Shown here: one piece after another, positions 7,358 through 16,016 of the stretch
How positions within the stretch are numbered: the first letter of the stretch is position 1
How the letters are laid out: each line of letters opens with the position of its first letter
Program-made: the position numbers and the translations under genes
The notes under the pieces: model-generated
Databases searched by the model: none
Seen by the model: the letters and a program-made list of their open reading frames with translations, nothing else
What the model was told of the DNA's origin: nothing
Source of the DNA: Pseudorhodoferax sp. Leaf265
GTDB taxonomy: Bacteria; Pseudomonadota; Gammaproteobacteria; Burkholderiales; Burkholderiaceae_C
Direction of reading: 5' to 3'
Length of the DNA: 64,000 bases
Assembly: GCF_001422365.1 (NCBI RefSeq)
Contig: NZ_LMMT01000001.1
Location: 722,820 to 786,819 of the forward strand

Positions 7358-10216
7358 TCAACGCGCCACAAGGCGGCCGAGCAGTGCGCGCGCCCGGCGC
7401 ACGTCGGCCGTGCCGGCGCCGCCCTGCACCCGTCCCAGCAGCTCGGCCAGCTCGGCGCGGACGCACGCTGCGTCGCGGCACAGGTCCAGTTCGAGCACCG
7501 TGGTGCGCGCCCGCAGCTCCCAGGCCAGGGCGCCCTGGCCGGCCGCCAGCGCGATGGCCGCGGACAGCATCTCGGCCGCGCGCGCACGCGACAGCTCGCC
7601 CGCCGCCAGGGCGCGCATGGCCTGGGCGCGCCGCACCTCCGGCGCGCACCAGCGCACCAGGTCGTGCGCCGCGCGGCGCAGCACCGTGGGACCGACCAGA
7701 TCCACATGCAGCGTCGCCAGCACGTCGATCTGGCCCACCTGCAGGCCGGCCTGCTCCGGATCGAAGGGCGGCGGCGCACCGGCCTGCACCTGCATCGCGG
7801 CGCGGTACACCCTGGGCCAGGATTGCCAGAACACCAGGCCGTGCTCGCGGCTGCATTCGTCCAGCTCTTCCACATAGGCGCTGGCCGCCACCGCGTTGCC
7901 GCACCACAGCGCCACCGGGCAGGCCGCGAAGGCCAGCGCATAGGCCAGCGACAGTGCGTGGTCCACGGCCTTGGCAGCCTCCACCGCTTCCTGTGCCAGG
8001 CGCATCGCTTCGTCGGGCCGGCCGCGCAACCACAGGATGCGCGCCAGGTGCGTGAGCGAAGCCGGCCGGTGCTCGAACTGGTAGCCGTTGCCGCGCGTGT
8101 AGCGCACGGCTTCGGCCAACGGGTGCAGCGCCTGCTCCGCATGCTGCTGCGCAGGCACCTGCTGGCCCAGGAAGTGCAGACACACGGCCCGCATGCGGTG
8201 ATGGATGTAGGCCAGCTGCGGATCGGCTGCGCGCTGCGCGGCCTGCCCGTAAGCCTCGGTGTCGTCCAGCGCGCCGGCGTACTCGCCGCGCAGCAAGCGC
8301 GTGCCGTAGCGCACCCACAACGCGCGCAGCTCGTCGCCCGGGCTGGCCAGTGCGCGCGCGATCTCCAGGCTGCGCTCCAGCGCCTGCAAGGCCTCGGGTG
8401 CGCCGCCGCGCAGCGCCACCGTGGCCTGCGCGAACTCCAGCGAGAGCTGCATCTCCAGCGTGCCGCCGCTGTCCTGCGGCGGTAGCCGCTCCAGCGCCAG
8501 CGCCAGCCGGCCCTGGTACTCCTTGACCAGCCACAGGCCGAACCACAGCGCCGGCGACTCGGCCACCAGCCGCGCCCCCAGGTGCGCGTCGCCGTGCGCA
8601 CCGAAGGCCCAGGCCAGCGCCGCCCGCATGTCGTCCACCAGGCGGCCGTGGCGGTCGCGCCAGCGCCGCGGCAGCAGCGTGTCCAGTTCGGCGGCCGCGG
8701 TGGCCACGGCCGCGAGACAGTACAGGCAGTGGCGCCGACCGATGTCGGCATGGTCGTTGTCGGCCTGCAGCAGTTCGCGCGCGTAGCTGCGCGTGGTCTC
8801 CAGCAGCCGGTAGTGCACGCCATCGTCGGACGCATCCGCCACCACCAGGGACTTGTGCACCAGGCCCATCACGGCCCGGGCCACGCTCTGCTCGTCCGAC
8901 TGCGCCACGCGCTCGGCCGCCTGCAGGCTGAAGCGGTCGCGGAACACCGACAGCCGCCGCAGCACGCGCTGCTCCGGCGCGGCCAGCAGCTGGTGGCTCC
9001 ACTCCAGCGTGGCGCGCAGCGTCTGGTGCCGCGGCAAGGCGGTGCGCAGACCCAGCGTGGGCAGCGAGAGATGGTCGTCCAGCTTCTCCAGCAAGCCCGC
9101 CAGGCCGAAGAAGCCGACCTGCGCGGCCACCAGCTCGATGGCCAGCGGCATGCCGTCCAGGCGCCTGCAGGCCGAGGTGATGGCGGCCGCGTCGGCGTCG
9201 CCGAAGCTGATGCCGTCCAGGCTGGCTGCGGCGCGCTCGACGAACAGCTCGAAGGCGGGATAGGCCAGCGATTGCGCATAGTCCAGCCCCTCGTCCGGCG
9301 GCGGGGTCTGCAACGAGCCCAGCCGCTGCACCCATTCACCGCGCGCCCGCAGCGGCTCGCGGCTGGTGGCCAGCACCTGCACCTGGCGCGCACCGGCCAG
9401 CAGCATCTCGACGAAGCGCGCGGCGTCGGCCACCAGGTGCTCGCAGTTGTCCAGCACCACCAGCAGCCGGCGGTTGGCCAGCCAGGCCAGCAGGTCGCGG
9501 AACGGGTCCTCGGTGCGCAGCGGCACGCCCAGCGCGGTCGCCAGCGCGCTGGGAATCAGGCTGCCATCGGCCAGCGCGCCGAGGTCGACGAAGCGCACGC
9601 CGTCGGCCTGCTGCGCGCGCAGCCGATCGGCCGCCGCCAGCGCCACCGTGGTCTTGCCCATGCCGCCCGGGCCGACCAGCGTGACCAGGCGGCGCTCGGC
9701 CAGGGCACCGCAGACGGCGGCGATGGCCTCGTCGCGGCCGATCACACGCGTCAGCGGCGCCGGCAGCGCGCTGGGCTCCTGCGCGGCGTCCTGCAGCGCC
9801 GGCCCCTGGGTCTCCGGCCGGGCCGCCAGCCGCACGACCGGCACCACCAGGCAGTAGCCGCGCATGGGCACGTTGGTGATGAAGCGCGCCCCCGACTGCC
9901 CCTCGCCCAGGGCCTTGCGCAGGGCCGTCATGTGCACGCGCAGCGCACCCTCTTCCACCACAGCGCTGGGCCAGACGCGGCGCATCAGGGCGTCCTTGCC
10001 GACGATCTCGCCGGCCTGCTCGACCAGCGCCACCAGGATGTCCATGGCGCGGCTGCCCAGCCGCACCGGTTCGCCCGCCTGCAGCAGCGCACGCCGGGCC
10101 GGGCTGAGCACAAAGGGGCCGAAGCGGTATTCCGCCGACGCCCCATCCGGGCCATGGCGCACCGCAGCGGCACGGCCGGCGGGGGCCGCTTCGAGGGGGC
10201 AAGGCAGGTGGGCCAT
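7358..10216 (-). CDS. large transcriptional regulator: winged helix, STAND/NB-ARC ATPase and TPR-like C-terminus
   Basis: The 952-residue protein starts with an OmpR/PhoB-type winged-helix domain (about 30-120, including LSPARRALLQAGEPVRLGSR and MRRVWPSAVVEEGALRVH). A STAND ATPase follows, with Walker A VGPGGMGKTT near 160, Walker B RRLLVVLDNCEHL and sensor-like VLATSREPL and LDGMPLAIELVA. The C-terminal half is helical and TPR-like (EALQALERSLEIARAL, DEAMRLAQEAVEAAKAV). Such proteins bind DNA on ligand- and ATP-dependent oligomerisation. It is convergent with the chloroperoxidase-like gene and followed upstream by the OYE homologue on the same strand. Its target is unknown. Confidence 0.8.
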   Translation of the reverse strand: MAHLPCPLEAAPAGRAAAVRHGPDGASAEYRFGPFVLSPARRALLQAGEPVRLGSRAMDILVALVEQAGEIVGKDALMRRVWPSAVVEEGALRVHMTALRKALGEGQSGARFITNVPMRGYCLVVPVVRLAARPETQGPALQDAAQEPSALPAPLTRVIGRDEAIAAVCGALAERRLVTLVGPGGMGKTTVALAAADRLRAQQADGVRFVDLGALADGSLIPSALATALGVPLRTEDPFRDLLAWLANRRLLVVLDNCEHLVADAARFVEMLLAGARQVQVLATSREPLRARGEWVQRLGSLQTPPPDEGLDYAQSLAYPAFELFVERAAASLDGISFGDADAAAITSACRRLDGMPLAIELVAAQVGFFGLAGLLEKLDDHLSLPTLGLRTALPRHQTLRATLEWSHQLLAAPEQRVLRRLSVFRDRFSLQAAERVAQSDEQSVARAVMGLVHKSLVVADASDDGVHYRLLETTRSYARELLQADNDHADIGRRHCLYCLAAVATAAAELDTLLPRRWRDRHGRLVDDMRAALAWAFGAHGDAHLGARLVAESPALWFGLWLVKEYQGRLALALERLPPQDSGGTLEMQLSLEFAQATVALRGGAPEALQALERSLEIARALASPGDELRALWVRYGTRLLRGEYAGALDDTEAYGQAAQRAADPQLAYIHHRMRAVCLHFLGQQVPAQQHAEQALHPLAEAVRYTRGNGYQFEHRPASLTHLARILWLRGRPDEAMRLAQEAVEAAKAVDHALSLAYALAFAACPVALWCGNAVAASAYVEELDECSREHGLVFWQSWPRVYRAAMQVQAGAPPPFDPEQAGLQVGQIDVLATLHVDLVGPTVLRRAAHDLVRWCAPEVRRAQAMRALAAGELSRARAAEMLSAAIALAAGQGALAWELRARTTVLELDLCRDAACVRAELAELLGRVQGGAGTADVRRARALLGRLVAR

Positions 10217-10238
10217 GGTGCGTGGCAAGCCAGCCAGC

Positions 10239-11174
10239 TCAGCGCGGCACGGCGCGGCGCCCGGGCTGCGGCGCCGGCCTGCGCGGTCGCAGCGGGCGGC
10301 CCTGGCGCAGCAGCGCGACCAGGTCCGGCTCCAGCACGAAGGCCTCGCCAAAAGACAGTGCATCGGCCAGGCCGGCGTCGCAGCCCAGGGCCGCCGCCGG
10401 TAGCCCCGGCACCGCGAGCACCAGCGGCCCGGCGAAGACACGCCGCATCTGCGCCAGGATGGCGGGCTCGGCGGCCGCGGCGTGCAGGTAGCCGATGCCC
10501 ATGTCCGCCAGCTGCCGGGCCATCGGCACGGCCGGCCGGCGGGCCGACAGCCAGACGCCGACCCGGGGCGCCGGCCACACGCCCAGCAAGGCCTGCACCA
10601 CGTCGGTCAGCAGGCGCAGGCCGCGCGCGCCGTCGGCTCTCCCGGCCACCCCGGGCAGGCTGGCGTAGCCCGCGATCAGCGAGGCCGGCAGCGCGGCTGG
10701 CGCCGCGTCCAGCTCGACGGCGTCGAAGCCGGCGTCGCCGGCGTTCTCCGCGGCGCAGCGGTAGTCTTCCAGCACGGCCTCCAGCGGCGCCAGTCGATCG
10801 CTCAGCAGCGCGCCCGGATGGCACAGGTGGGCCACGGCGTAACCGCCGCGCGCGTGGATCGCGTCGGTGACGTCGCGCCACAGGTTGACCTGGTCGGCCG
10901 CGTACAGACCGGGTGTGCGGCCGAACGCATCGCCGGGCGCCACCAGCACCGGCTCGCAGACGACCATGCCGCCCGGCGTGGCGCGCTGCGCGTAGTAGGA
11001 CACCATGTGCGGCGTCGGCACGCCGCGCGGTGGCAGCGCGCGGCGCAGCGGCCAGGCGCCGACCACCACGCGGTGACGCAGCGCGATGTCGCCGATGCGC
11101 AGCGGCATGAACAGGGGCGAGGCGGGCCCCGCGGCCATCTGGCCGGTGGCGGTGGGCAGTGTCAGAACGCTCAT
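10239..11174 (-). CDS. divergent old-yellow-enzyme (NADH:flavin oxidoreductase) homologue, probably inactive or altered
   Basis: The 311-residue protein matches the OYE barrel in outline: an N-terminal LFMPLRIGDIALRHRVV segment, YYAQRATPGGMVVCEP, TPGLYAADQVNLWRDVTDAIH, then HARGGYAVAHLCHPG. At the strand where OYEs carry the substrate-binding His/Asn or His/His pair (usually VELHGANGYL) this protein reads VELDAAPAAL, so both residues are absent. It is also about 50 residues shorter than typical. FMN could still bind, but normal ene-reductase chemistry is doubtful. The ATG at 11174 sits 49 bp downstream of a TTAAGGCTTG element that recurs near 30140. Confidence 0.65.
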   Translation of the reverse strand: MSVLTLPTATGQMAAGPASPLFMPLRIGDIALRHRVVVGAWPLRRALPPRGVPTPHMVSYYAQRATPGGMVVCEPVLVAPGDAFGRTPGLYAADQVNLWRDVTDAIHARGGYAVAHLCHPGALLSDRLAPLEAVLEDYRCAAENAGDAGFDAVELDAAPAALPASLIAGYASLPGVAGRADGARGLRLLTDVVQALLGVWPAPRVGVWLSARRPAVPMARQLADMGIGYLHAAAAEPAILAQMRRVFAGPLVLAVPGLPAAALGCDAGLADALSFGEAFVLEPDLVALLRQGRPLRPRRPAPQPGRRAVPR

Positions 11175-11254
11175 GTCGGATCCTTCGGCACGAGCATCGG
11201 CGCAGCGCCTGCGGCGGCGCAAGTTAAGGCTTGTTAAGAGTCGCCGCGCGCAGC

Positions 11255-12223
11255 TCACGGCACCGCCCGGGCGGCCGCCGCCGCCAGGCCACGGTAGCGC
11301 CGCACCTCGGCGGCCAGGAAGGACTGCGCCTCGGCGTCCGTGGCCAGCGGCACCGGCGCCAGGCCCATGGCGGCCAGCTGCTGGTGCACCGCGCCGTCCT
11401 GCACCGTCGCAACGGCCGCCGCACGCAGCCGTTCCAGCGCCGGCGCGGGCACGGTGGCCGGCACCAGCAGCGCGCTCCAGCTGCGGTGCACGAAGCCGTC
11501 CAGGCCCAACTCCTCCCATGTGGGGACCTGCGCGAAGCCTGGCACGCGCTCCGTGGCCGCCACGGCCAGCAGCTGCAGCCGGCCCGCCCGCACGAGGTCG
11601 GGCACGCCGGCCGCCAGCGGCAGGAAGGCGGCATCCACCACGCCGCCCATCAGGTCCTGCAGCAGGGGTCCCGCGCCACGGTAAGGCACGTGCAGCCAGC
11701 GGGCACGCGCCCGGCGTGCGTAGTCGTCGGCCACCAGATGGGCGTTGGAACCGACACCATAGCTGGCCAGCCGGAGCTCGGCATCGCCGCGCACCGCGCC
11801 AGCGGCCAGGCTGGTCCACACGGCCAGGTCCAGGCCGGGCCGTGCCAACAGGGCCATGGGCGCACTGCCCAGCACCGCCAGCAGGCGGAACTGCTCGGGC
11901 CGGTACTTCAACTCGGGGTTGAACAAGGGCGCCAGCACCACGTCGCTGTCGGTCCCGGCCACCAGCGCGGTGCCATCGGCGGCCGCCAGCGCATGCTGCA
12001 GGCCGATGGCGCCCGCCGCGCCGGCGATGTTGTCGACGACGAGCTCCCGCTGCAGGTGGTGTCTGAGCGCGGGCACGACCAGGCGCGCCTGCGCGTCCAG
12101 GATGCCGCCGCTCGGGTAGGGCACGACCAGGCGCAGGATGCGCCCGTCCTGCGCCTGCGCGCCCAGGCCCGGGCCCAGGGCCAGGCCCAGGACGATCCAG
12201 CATGCCTTCCACCATCGCTGCAT
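11255..12223 (-). CDS. tripartite tricarboxylate transporter substrate-binding protein (TctC/Bug family)
   Basis: The 322-residue periplasmic protein has a signal peptide (WIVLGLALGPGLGAQAQ) and the Bug-family pattern: LRLVVPYPSGGILDAQAR, VVDNIAGAAGAIG, VASYG-like LASYGVGSNAHL, and WLHVPYRGAGPLLQDLMGG. These proteins capture organic anions such as carboxylates for TctAB permeases. No permease genes are nearby, so it is an orphan receptor, as is common in Burkholderiales. The ATG at 12223 gives a normal signal peptide; an upstream ATG at 12256 adds a charged extension and is less likely. Confidence 0.85.
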   Translation of the reverse strand: MQRWWKACWIVLGLALGPGLGAQAQDGRILRLVVPYPSGGILDAQARLVVPALRHHLQRELVVDNIAGAAGAIGLQHALAAADGTALVAGTDSDVVLAPLFNPELKYRPEQFRLLAVLGSAPMALLARPGLDLAVWTSLAAGAVRGDAELRLASYGVGSNAHLVADDYARRARARWLHVPYRGAGPLLQDLMGGVVDAAFLPLAAGVPDLVRAGRLQLLAVAATERVPGFAQVPTWEELGLDGFVHRSWSALLVPATVPAPALERLRAAAVATVQDGAVHQQLAAMGLAPVPLATDAEAQSFLAAEVRRYRGLAAAAARAVP

Positions 12224-12284
12224 CCGCCACCTCCAGTTCTTCGGGCAAGCGGGCATGCTAGGCAGGCAATCCGCTGCCAGCCAT

Positions 12285-12300
12285 CCCCCAGAAGGGGCAA
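12285..12300. promoter_or_regulatory. CCCCC-N4-GGGGCAA element upstream of the TctC-type gene
   Basis: The sequence CCCCC-AGAA-GGGGCAA lies about 60 bp before the TctC-type start codon. Similar CCC-N4-GGG elements occur at 16581-16618, 18797-18812 and 30166-30182, each in an intergenic region. It may be a regulator-binding half-symmetric site; this is inferred from recurrence and position only. Confidence 0.3.
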
Positions 12301-12451
12301 CCAGGCCGTGCGTGCGGGCCGTCCTGTCGGCATGCGGGCGGCTGCCGGCCGCCGCGCGGCGGCCAGCCCGGCGGTGCCGACCGCGATGGTCAGCGCCCGC
12401 CGCCAGCGCCTGGGCCCGGTACGGACGGATGGCACCGCCGGGCGGTCGCGT

Positions 12452-13327
12452 TCAGCGTGTCCGCGCCAGCCATTCCCGTGGCGACAGGCCCAGCCGCTGA
12501 CTGAAGAGCCGCGACAGCGCCGACGCGCCGCCGTAGCCGAGCTCGTCGGCCAGCTGCTTGACCGGACGCCCTGCGCGCAGTCCGGCCTGGGCCAGCGTGA
12601 GCCGCCAATCGGCCAGGTAGGCGGCCGGCGTCTGCCCGACCACGGCGTGGAACTGCGCGGCGAAGGTGCTGCGCGACATGCCGGCGCGCTGTGCCATCGC
12701 TTCCAGGGTCCAGCCATGGCCCGGGGCTTCGTGCACCGCCACCAGTGCGCGCGCCAGCCGCGGGTCGGCCAGGCCGGTCAGGAGACCGCTCTGGATGCCG
12801 GCCTCGGCCGGATGGTCGATGCACCAGCGCAGCAGCTGGATCAGCACGACCTCGAACAGCCGGTCGGCCAGCAGGCGCTGGCCGCAGCGCAGCCGCTCGG
12901 TCTCGGCGAACAGCAGCGCCAGCGCGGCCTGCAATCCCTCCACGCGCGCCAGCGGCAACAGCACCAGGGCGGGCAAGGCGCGCACCAGCGGGTTGGCCCC
13001 GCCACCTTCGAACTCCAGCTCGGCGCACACGAAATCCGAGCCCTCGACGGGCGGGTTGTGGAACACATGGGCCACGGGCCGCGGATAGAACAGCAGGCTG
13101 GGCTCCGTGACCGTCAGCAGGCGCGGCAGGCCGCTGCGTGGCGCATGGCGCAGCTCCAGCCGGCCGGCACGCATCACGTGCAGGAAGCCGCGCCCCGGCA
13201 CTGCCGGAAACGGACTCACGCCGCACAGCGGCCCCTGGTGGAACAGCCGCGCACGCACGCGGCAGCGCTCCAGCAGGGCGGACAGGCGGTCCAGGGGGTC
13301 GGGCGGGGCTTCTGGACGATTCGGCAT
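12452..13327 (-). CDS. AraC-family transcriptional regulator with cupin-type sensor domain
   Basis: The 291-residue protein has an N-terminal AraC-cupin-like domain (CGVSPFPAVPGRGFLHVM, SLLFYPRPVAHVF) and a C-terminal two-helix-turn-helix DNA-binding domain. The latter includes WTLEAMAQRAGMSRSTFAAQ, then VKQLADELGYGGASALSRLF and SPREWLART. The gene is divergent from the AhpD-like gene at 13408, its obvious candidate target. An 11-bp direct repeat with 21-bp period overlaps its start codon region and would suit an AraC dimer that both represses itself and activates the neighbour. Confidence 0.85.
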   Translation of the reverse strand: MPNRPEAPPDPLDRLSALLERCRVRARLFHQGPLCGVSPFPAVPGRGFLHVMRAGRLELRHAPRSGLPRLLTVTEPSLLFYPRPVAHVFHNPPVEGSDFVCAELEFEGGGANPLVRALPALVLLPLARVEGLQAALALLFAETERLRCGQRLLADRLFEVVLIQLLRWCIDHPAEAGIQSGLLTGLADPRLARALVAVHEAPGHGWTLEAMAQRAGMSRSTFAAQFHAVVGQTPAAYLADWRLTLAQAGLRAGRPVKQLADELGYGGASALSRLFSQRLGLSPREWLARTR

Positions 13328-13344
13328 GATCCATGGACGATTCG
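13313..13344. promoter_or_regulatory. candidate AraC operator: two direct repeats TGGACGATTCG, 21 bp apart
   Basis: TGGACGATTCG occurs at 13313-13323 and exactly again at 13334-13344, a period of 21 bp or two helical turns. AraC-family dimers typically bind direct repeats at this spacing. The first copy overlaps the start of the araC-type gene and the second lies 64 bp before the AhpD-like gene, so one site could serve both promoters. The binding itself is inferred. Confidence 0.5.
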
Positions 13345-13407
13345 CACCCAATGGTACAGGCAGGGCACGCACACTGACATCCTCATCCCCACCGAAAGGA
13401 AACCACC

Positions 13408-13956
13408 ATGTCCCGCATCCCCCTGCTCTCCACCTCCGACACCAGCGGCGAGCGCCAGCAGCTGCTGGCCCAGATCCACGGCGCATTCGGCACCACGCCC
13501 GCGATGTTCCGCGCGGTTGCCAACTCGACGGCCGCGCTCAAGAGCATGTGGGGCAGCTTCGGCGCGCTGGGCGCGGGCGTGATTCCGGCGAAGCTGGGCG
13601 AGCAGATCGCCGTGGCCGTGGCCGAACGCAACGCCTGCCACTACTGCCTGGCCGCCCACACCCTGCTGGGCCGCAAGGCCGGCGCCACGGCCGAGGAGAT
13701 GGCCGCGGCCCAGCGCGGCGAATCGGCCGATGCGCAGACGGCCGCGGCGCTGCGCTTCGCGCTGCGGCTGGTGGAGGCGCACGGCCAGGTCGATGCCACC
13801 GATGTCCAGGCCCTGCGCGACGCGGGCTTCAGCGACGAGGAGGCGGTCGAGATCGTGGCCCATGTGGCGCTGAACCTGTTCACGAACTACGTGAACCTGG
13901 CCTTCGACGTGCCGGTGGACTTCCCGGCCGTGCGCCTGCACCGCCAAGGCGCCTGA
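13408..13956 (+). CDS. AhpD-like carboxymuconolactone decarboxylase family protein
   Basis: The 182-residue protein contains the family motif ACHYCLAAHT near 76-85, giving the Cys-X-X-Cys pair and following His used by AhpD-type alkylhydroperoxidases. The helical framework TPAMFRAVANSTAALKSMW and VEIVAHVALNLFTNYVNLAF is typical. The likely activity is thiol-dependent peroxidase or disulphide reduction in the cytoplasm rather than lactone decarboxylation. The ATG at 13408 is preceded by GAAAGGAAACC. It is divergent from the AraC regulator, which probably controls it. Confidence 0.85.
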   Translation: MSRIPLLSTSDTSGERQQLLAQIHGAFGTTPAMFRAVANSTAALKSMWGSFGALGAGVIPAKLGEQIAVAVAERNACHYCLAAHTLLGRKAGATAEEMAAAQRGESADAQTAAALRFALRLVEAHGQVDATDVQALRDAGFSDEEAVEIVAHVALNLFTNYVNLAFDVPVDFPAVRLHRQGA

Positions 13957-14041
13957 ACATGGCCCCCCACGCGCATCGCGGCGCGTATCGCGGCCCCCGT
14001 GGGGGCGCGTCAGTGCCTGCGGGCGGTCGGGCGGCACCGAC

Positions 14042-14617
14042 ATGACCAGCACGACGCCGCTTCCCGCGCCTGCGCTGCAGGTCGCGCACTGGCTCAACAC
14101 GCCGACGCCCATCACGCTGGCATCGCTGCGCGGCCGCGTCGTCGTGCTGCACGCCTTCCAGATGTTGTGCCCGGGCTGTGTGTCGCACGGCCTGCCGCAG
14201 GCCCAGCGCCTGCACCAGTTGTTCCCGCCCGAGCAGCTGGCCGTGGTGGGCCTGCACACGGTGTTCGAACACCATGCCGTGATGGGCCGCGTGGCCGCGC
14301 TGCGGGCCTTCGTGCACGAGTACCGGCTGAGCTTCCCGATCGGCATCGACCAGCCCGACGGCCATGACGGCGTGCCGCTGAGCATGCAGGCCCTGCGCCT
14401 GCGCGGCACGCCCAGCCTGGTCGTGCTGGACCGGCAGGGCCGCGTGCGGCTGCACCACTTCGGCCCCATCGACGATCTGCAGCTGGGCGCGCTGCTGGGG
14501 CAGTTGGTGGGGGAGCCCCTGCCTGCTGCGCACGCGCTGCCAGCGGCCGACGGCTGCGATGATCGCGGCTGCCCCTTGCCCCCTGTTGCCACGTCCACCA
14601 CTGCTCCCGCCGCATGA
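14042..14617 (+). CDS. thioredoxin-fold redoxin (TlpA/AhpC-like)
   Basis: The 191-residue protein has a thioredoxin/redoxin fold: a beta strand VVVLHAFQM followed by the redox site LCPGCVSHG, then LAVVGLHTVF, and the cis-Pro region RGTPSLVVLDRQGR. The Cys-Pro-Gly-Cys pair suggests a disulphide oxidoreductase role. There is no signal peptide, so it is cytoplasmic. A C-terminal tail includes another Cys pair (GCDDRGC). Its stop overlaps the next gene start by 4 bp (ATGA, 14614-14617), which implies co-translation with the amidotransferase. Confidence 0.75.
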   Translation: MTSTTPLPAPALQVAHWLNTPTPITLASLRGRVVVLHAFQMLCPGCVSHGLPQAQRLHQLFPPEQLAVVGLHTVFEHHAVMGRVAALRAFVHEYRLSFPIGIDQPDGHDGVPLSMQALRLRGTPSLVVLDRQGRVRLHHFGPIDDLQLGALLGQLVGEPLPAAHALPAADGCDDRGCPLPPVATSTTAPAA

Positions 14618-15321
14618 AGATCCGCACCGTTCTCGCCCTGCGACACCTCGCGTTCGAAGACCTGGGCCTGCTCGATCCGCTGCTGCGCGCACATGGCTGC
14701 CAGCGCATCGACTACCACGAAGCCGGAGTGGACGACACCGACCGCATCGACCCGGCGGCGGTCGACCTGCTAGTGGTGCTGGGCGGCCCCATCGGCGCGC
14801 ACGACGATGCGCGCTACCCCTGGCTCGCCGATGAAGTGCGGCTGGTGCGCGAGCGTCTGGCCAGCGGCCGGCCGCTGCTGGGCATCTGCCTGGGCGCGCA
14901 GCTGATGGCACGCGCGCTGGGCGCGGCGGTCGCGCCGATGGCCCATGGCCACAAGGAGATCGGCTTCGCGCCCCTGCAGCTGACCGAGGCCGGCCGCACC
15001 TCGCCGCTGGCCGCGCTGCAGGGCCAGAGCGTGCTGCACTGGCACGGCGACCAGTTCGCACTGCCGACCGGCCTACCGAGTCTGGCCGCGACCGGGCCGT
15101 GCCCGCACCAGGCCTTCATGCCGCATCCGGCGGCACTGGCGCTGCAATTCCACCTGGAGGCCGACCCGCGCCGCATCGAGCAATGGCTGGTCGGCCACGC
15201 GACCGAGCTTTCCCAGGCCGGCGTGGACATCCCCGCACTGCGCGGCGATGCCGCGCGCCACGGTGCCGGCCTGGCCGCCGCGCTGGAGCGCGTGGTCGGC
15301 GCCTGGCTGGAGCGCCTGTGA
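14614..15321 (+). CDS. class I glutamine amidotransferase-like protein
   Basis: The 235-residue protein is a stand-alone GATase1 domain resembling the GMP-synthase amidotransferase half. It has LLVVLGGPIGAHDD, the nucleophile elbow GICLGAQLMARALG with the catalytic Cys, a KEIGF segment, and the His-X-Glu pair in LQFHLEAD. The full triad Cys/His/Glu is present. Related proteins hydrolyse glutamine or gamma-glutamyl compounds; the physiological partner is unknown. The start overlaps the previous stop (ATGA) and the stop overlaps the next GTG start, so all three genes form a tight operon. Confidence 0.8.
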   Translation: MKIRTVLALRHLAFEDLGLLDPLLRAHGCQRIDYHEAGVDDTDRIDPAAVDLLVVLGGPIGAHDDARYPWLADEVRLVRERLASGRPLLGICLGAQLMARALGAAVAPMAHGHKEIGFAPLQLTEAGRTSPLAALQGQSVLHWHGDQFALPTGLPSLAATGPCPHQAFMPHPAALALQFHLEADPRRIEQWLVGHATELSQAGVDIPALRGDAARHGAGLAAALERVVGAWLERL

Positions 15322-16004
15322 CGCAGGCCATCGCCCGCGTGCGCACCGTGCTGACCGGTCCGGCCCGCCCCTACACGCGGCCGGGCAGCCGCAGCGCCAT
15401 CGACAAGCAGCCGCAGGCCGGGCCGGTCGCCGTCGGTGCGCTGGGGCTGGCCGGCGACGAGCAAGGCGACCTGCGCGTGCACGGCGGCCCCGACAAGGCC
15501 GTGCACTGCTACGCCAGCGTGCACTACCCCGTGTGGCGCACCGAACTGCCCCCCGCGAGCAGGCTGCAGGCGCCGGGGGCCTTCGGCGAGAACCTGAGCC
15601 TGGACGGGCTGGACGAGCACGGCGTGTGCATCGGCGACCGCTGGCAGATCGGCAGCGCGCAGTGCGAGGTGAGCCAGGGCCGCCAGCCCTGCTGGAAGCT
15701 CAACGACCGTTTCGGAGTGCCGGACATGGCGCGCCGCGTGCAGGACAGCGGCCGCGCCGGCTGGTACCTGCGCGTGGTGCAGCCGGGCCAGGTGCAGGCC
15801 GGCGACAGCGTGCTGCTGCTGGCACGGCCGCATGCCAACTGGTCCATCGCACGGCTGCTGCGGCTGATCGCCGAGCGCAGCTGCGTGCCGGCCGTGCTGG
15901 ACGAGGTGCTGGCCCTGCCGCTGCCGCCCTCGTGGGAGCGGCTGTTCCGCCGCCGGCGCGAGCAGGGCCAGGCCGAGGACTGGGCGCCGCGGCTGCAGGG
16001 CTGA
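15318..16004 (+). CDS. MOSC domain protein (YiiM-like)
   Basis: The start is GTG at 15318, overlapping the TGA of the amidotransferase gene (GTGA), which gives 228 residues. MOSC features are the N-terminal AIDKQP segment, GDEQGDLRVHGGPDKAVHCY, GENLSLDGLDEHGVCIGD and the conserved cysteine in QGRQPCWKLNDRFG. MOSC proteins transfer sulphur or act with the molybdenum cofactor; YiiM-type proteins detoxify N-hydroxylated compounds with electron-donating partners. The upstream thioredoxin-fold protein might be such a partner, but that is inference. Confidence 0.85.
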   Translation: MTQAIARVRTVLTGPARPYTRPGSRSAIDKQPQAGPVAVGALGLAGDEQGDLRVHGGPDKAVHCYASVHYPVWRTELPPASRLQAPGAFGENLSLDGLDEHGVCIGDRWQIGSAQCEVSQGRQPCWKLNDRFGVPDMARRVQDSGRAGWYLRVVQPGQVQAGDSVLLLARPHANWSIARLLRLIAERSCVPAVLDEVLALPLPPSWERLFRRRREQGQAEDWAPRLQG

Positions 16005-16016
16005 CGGCCCCGGCCT

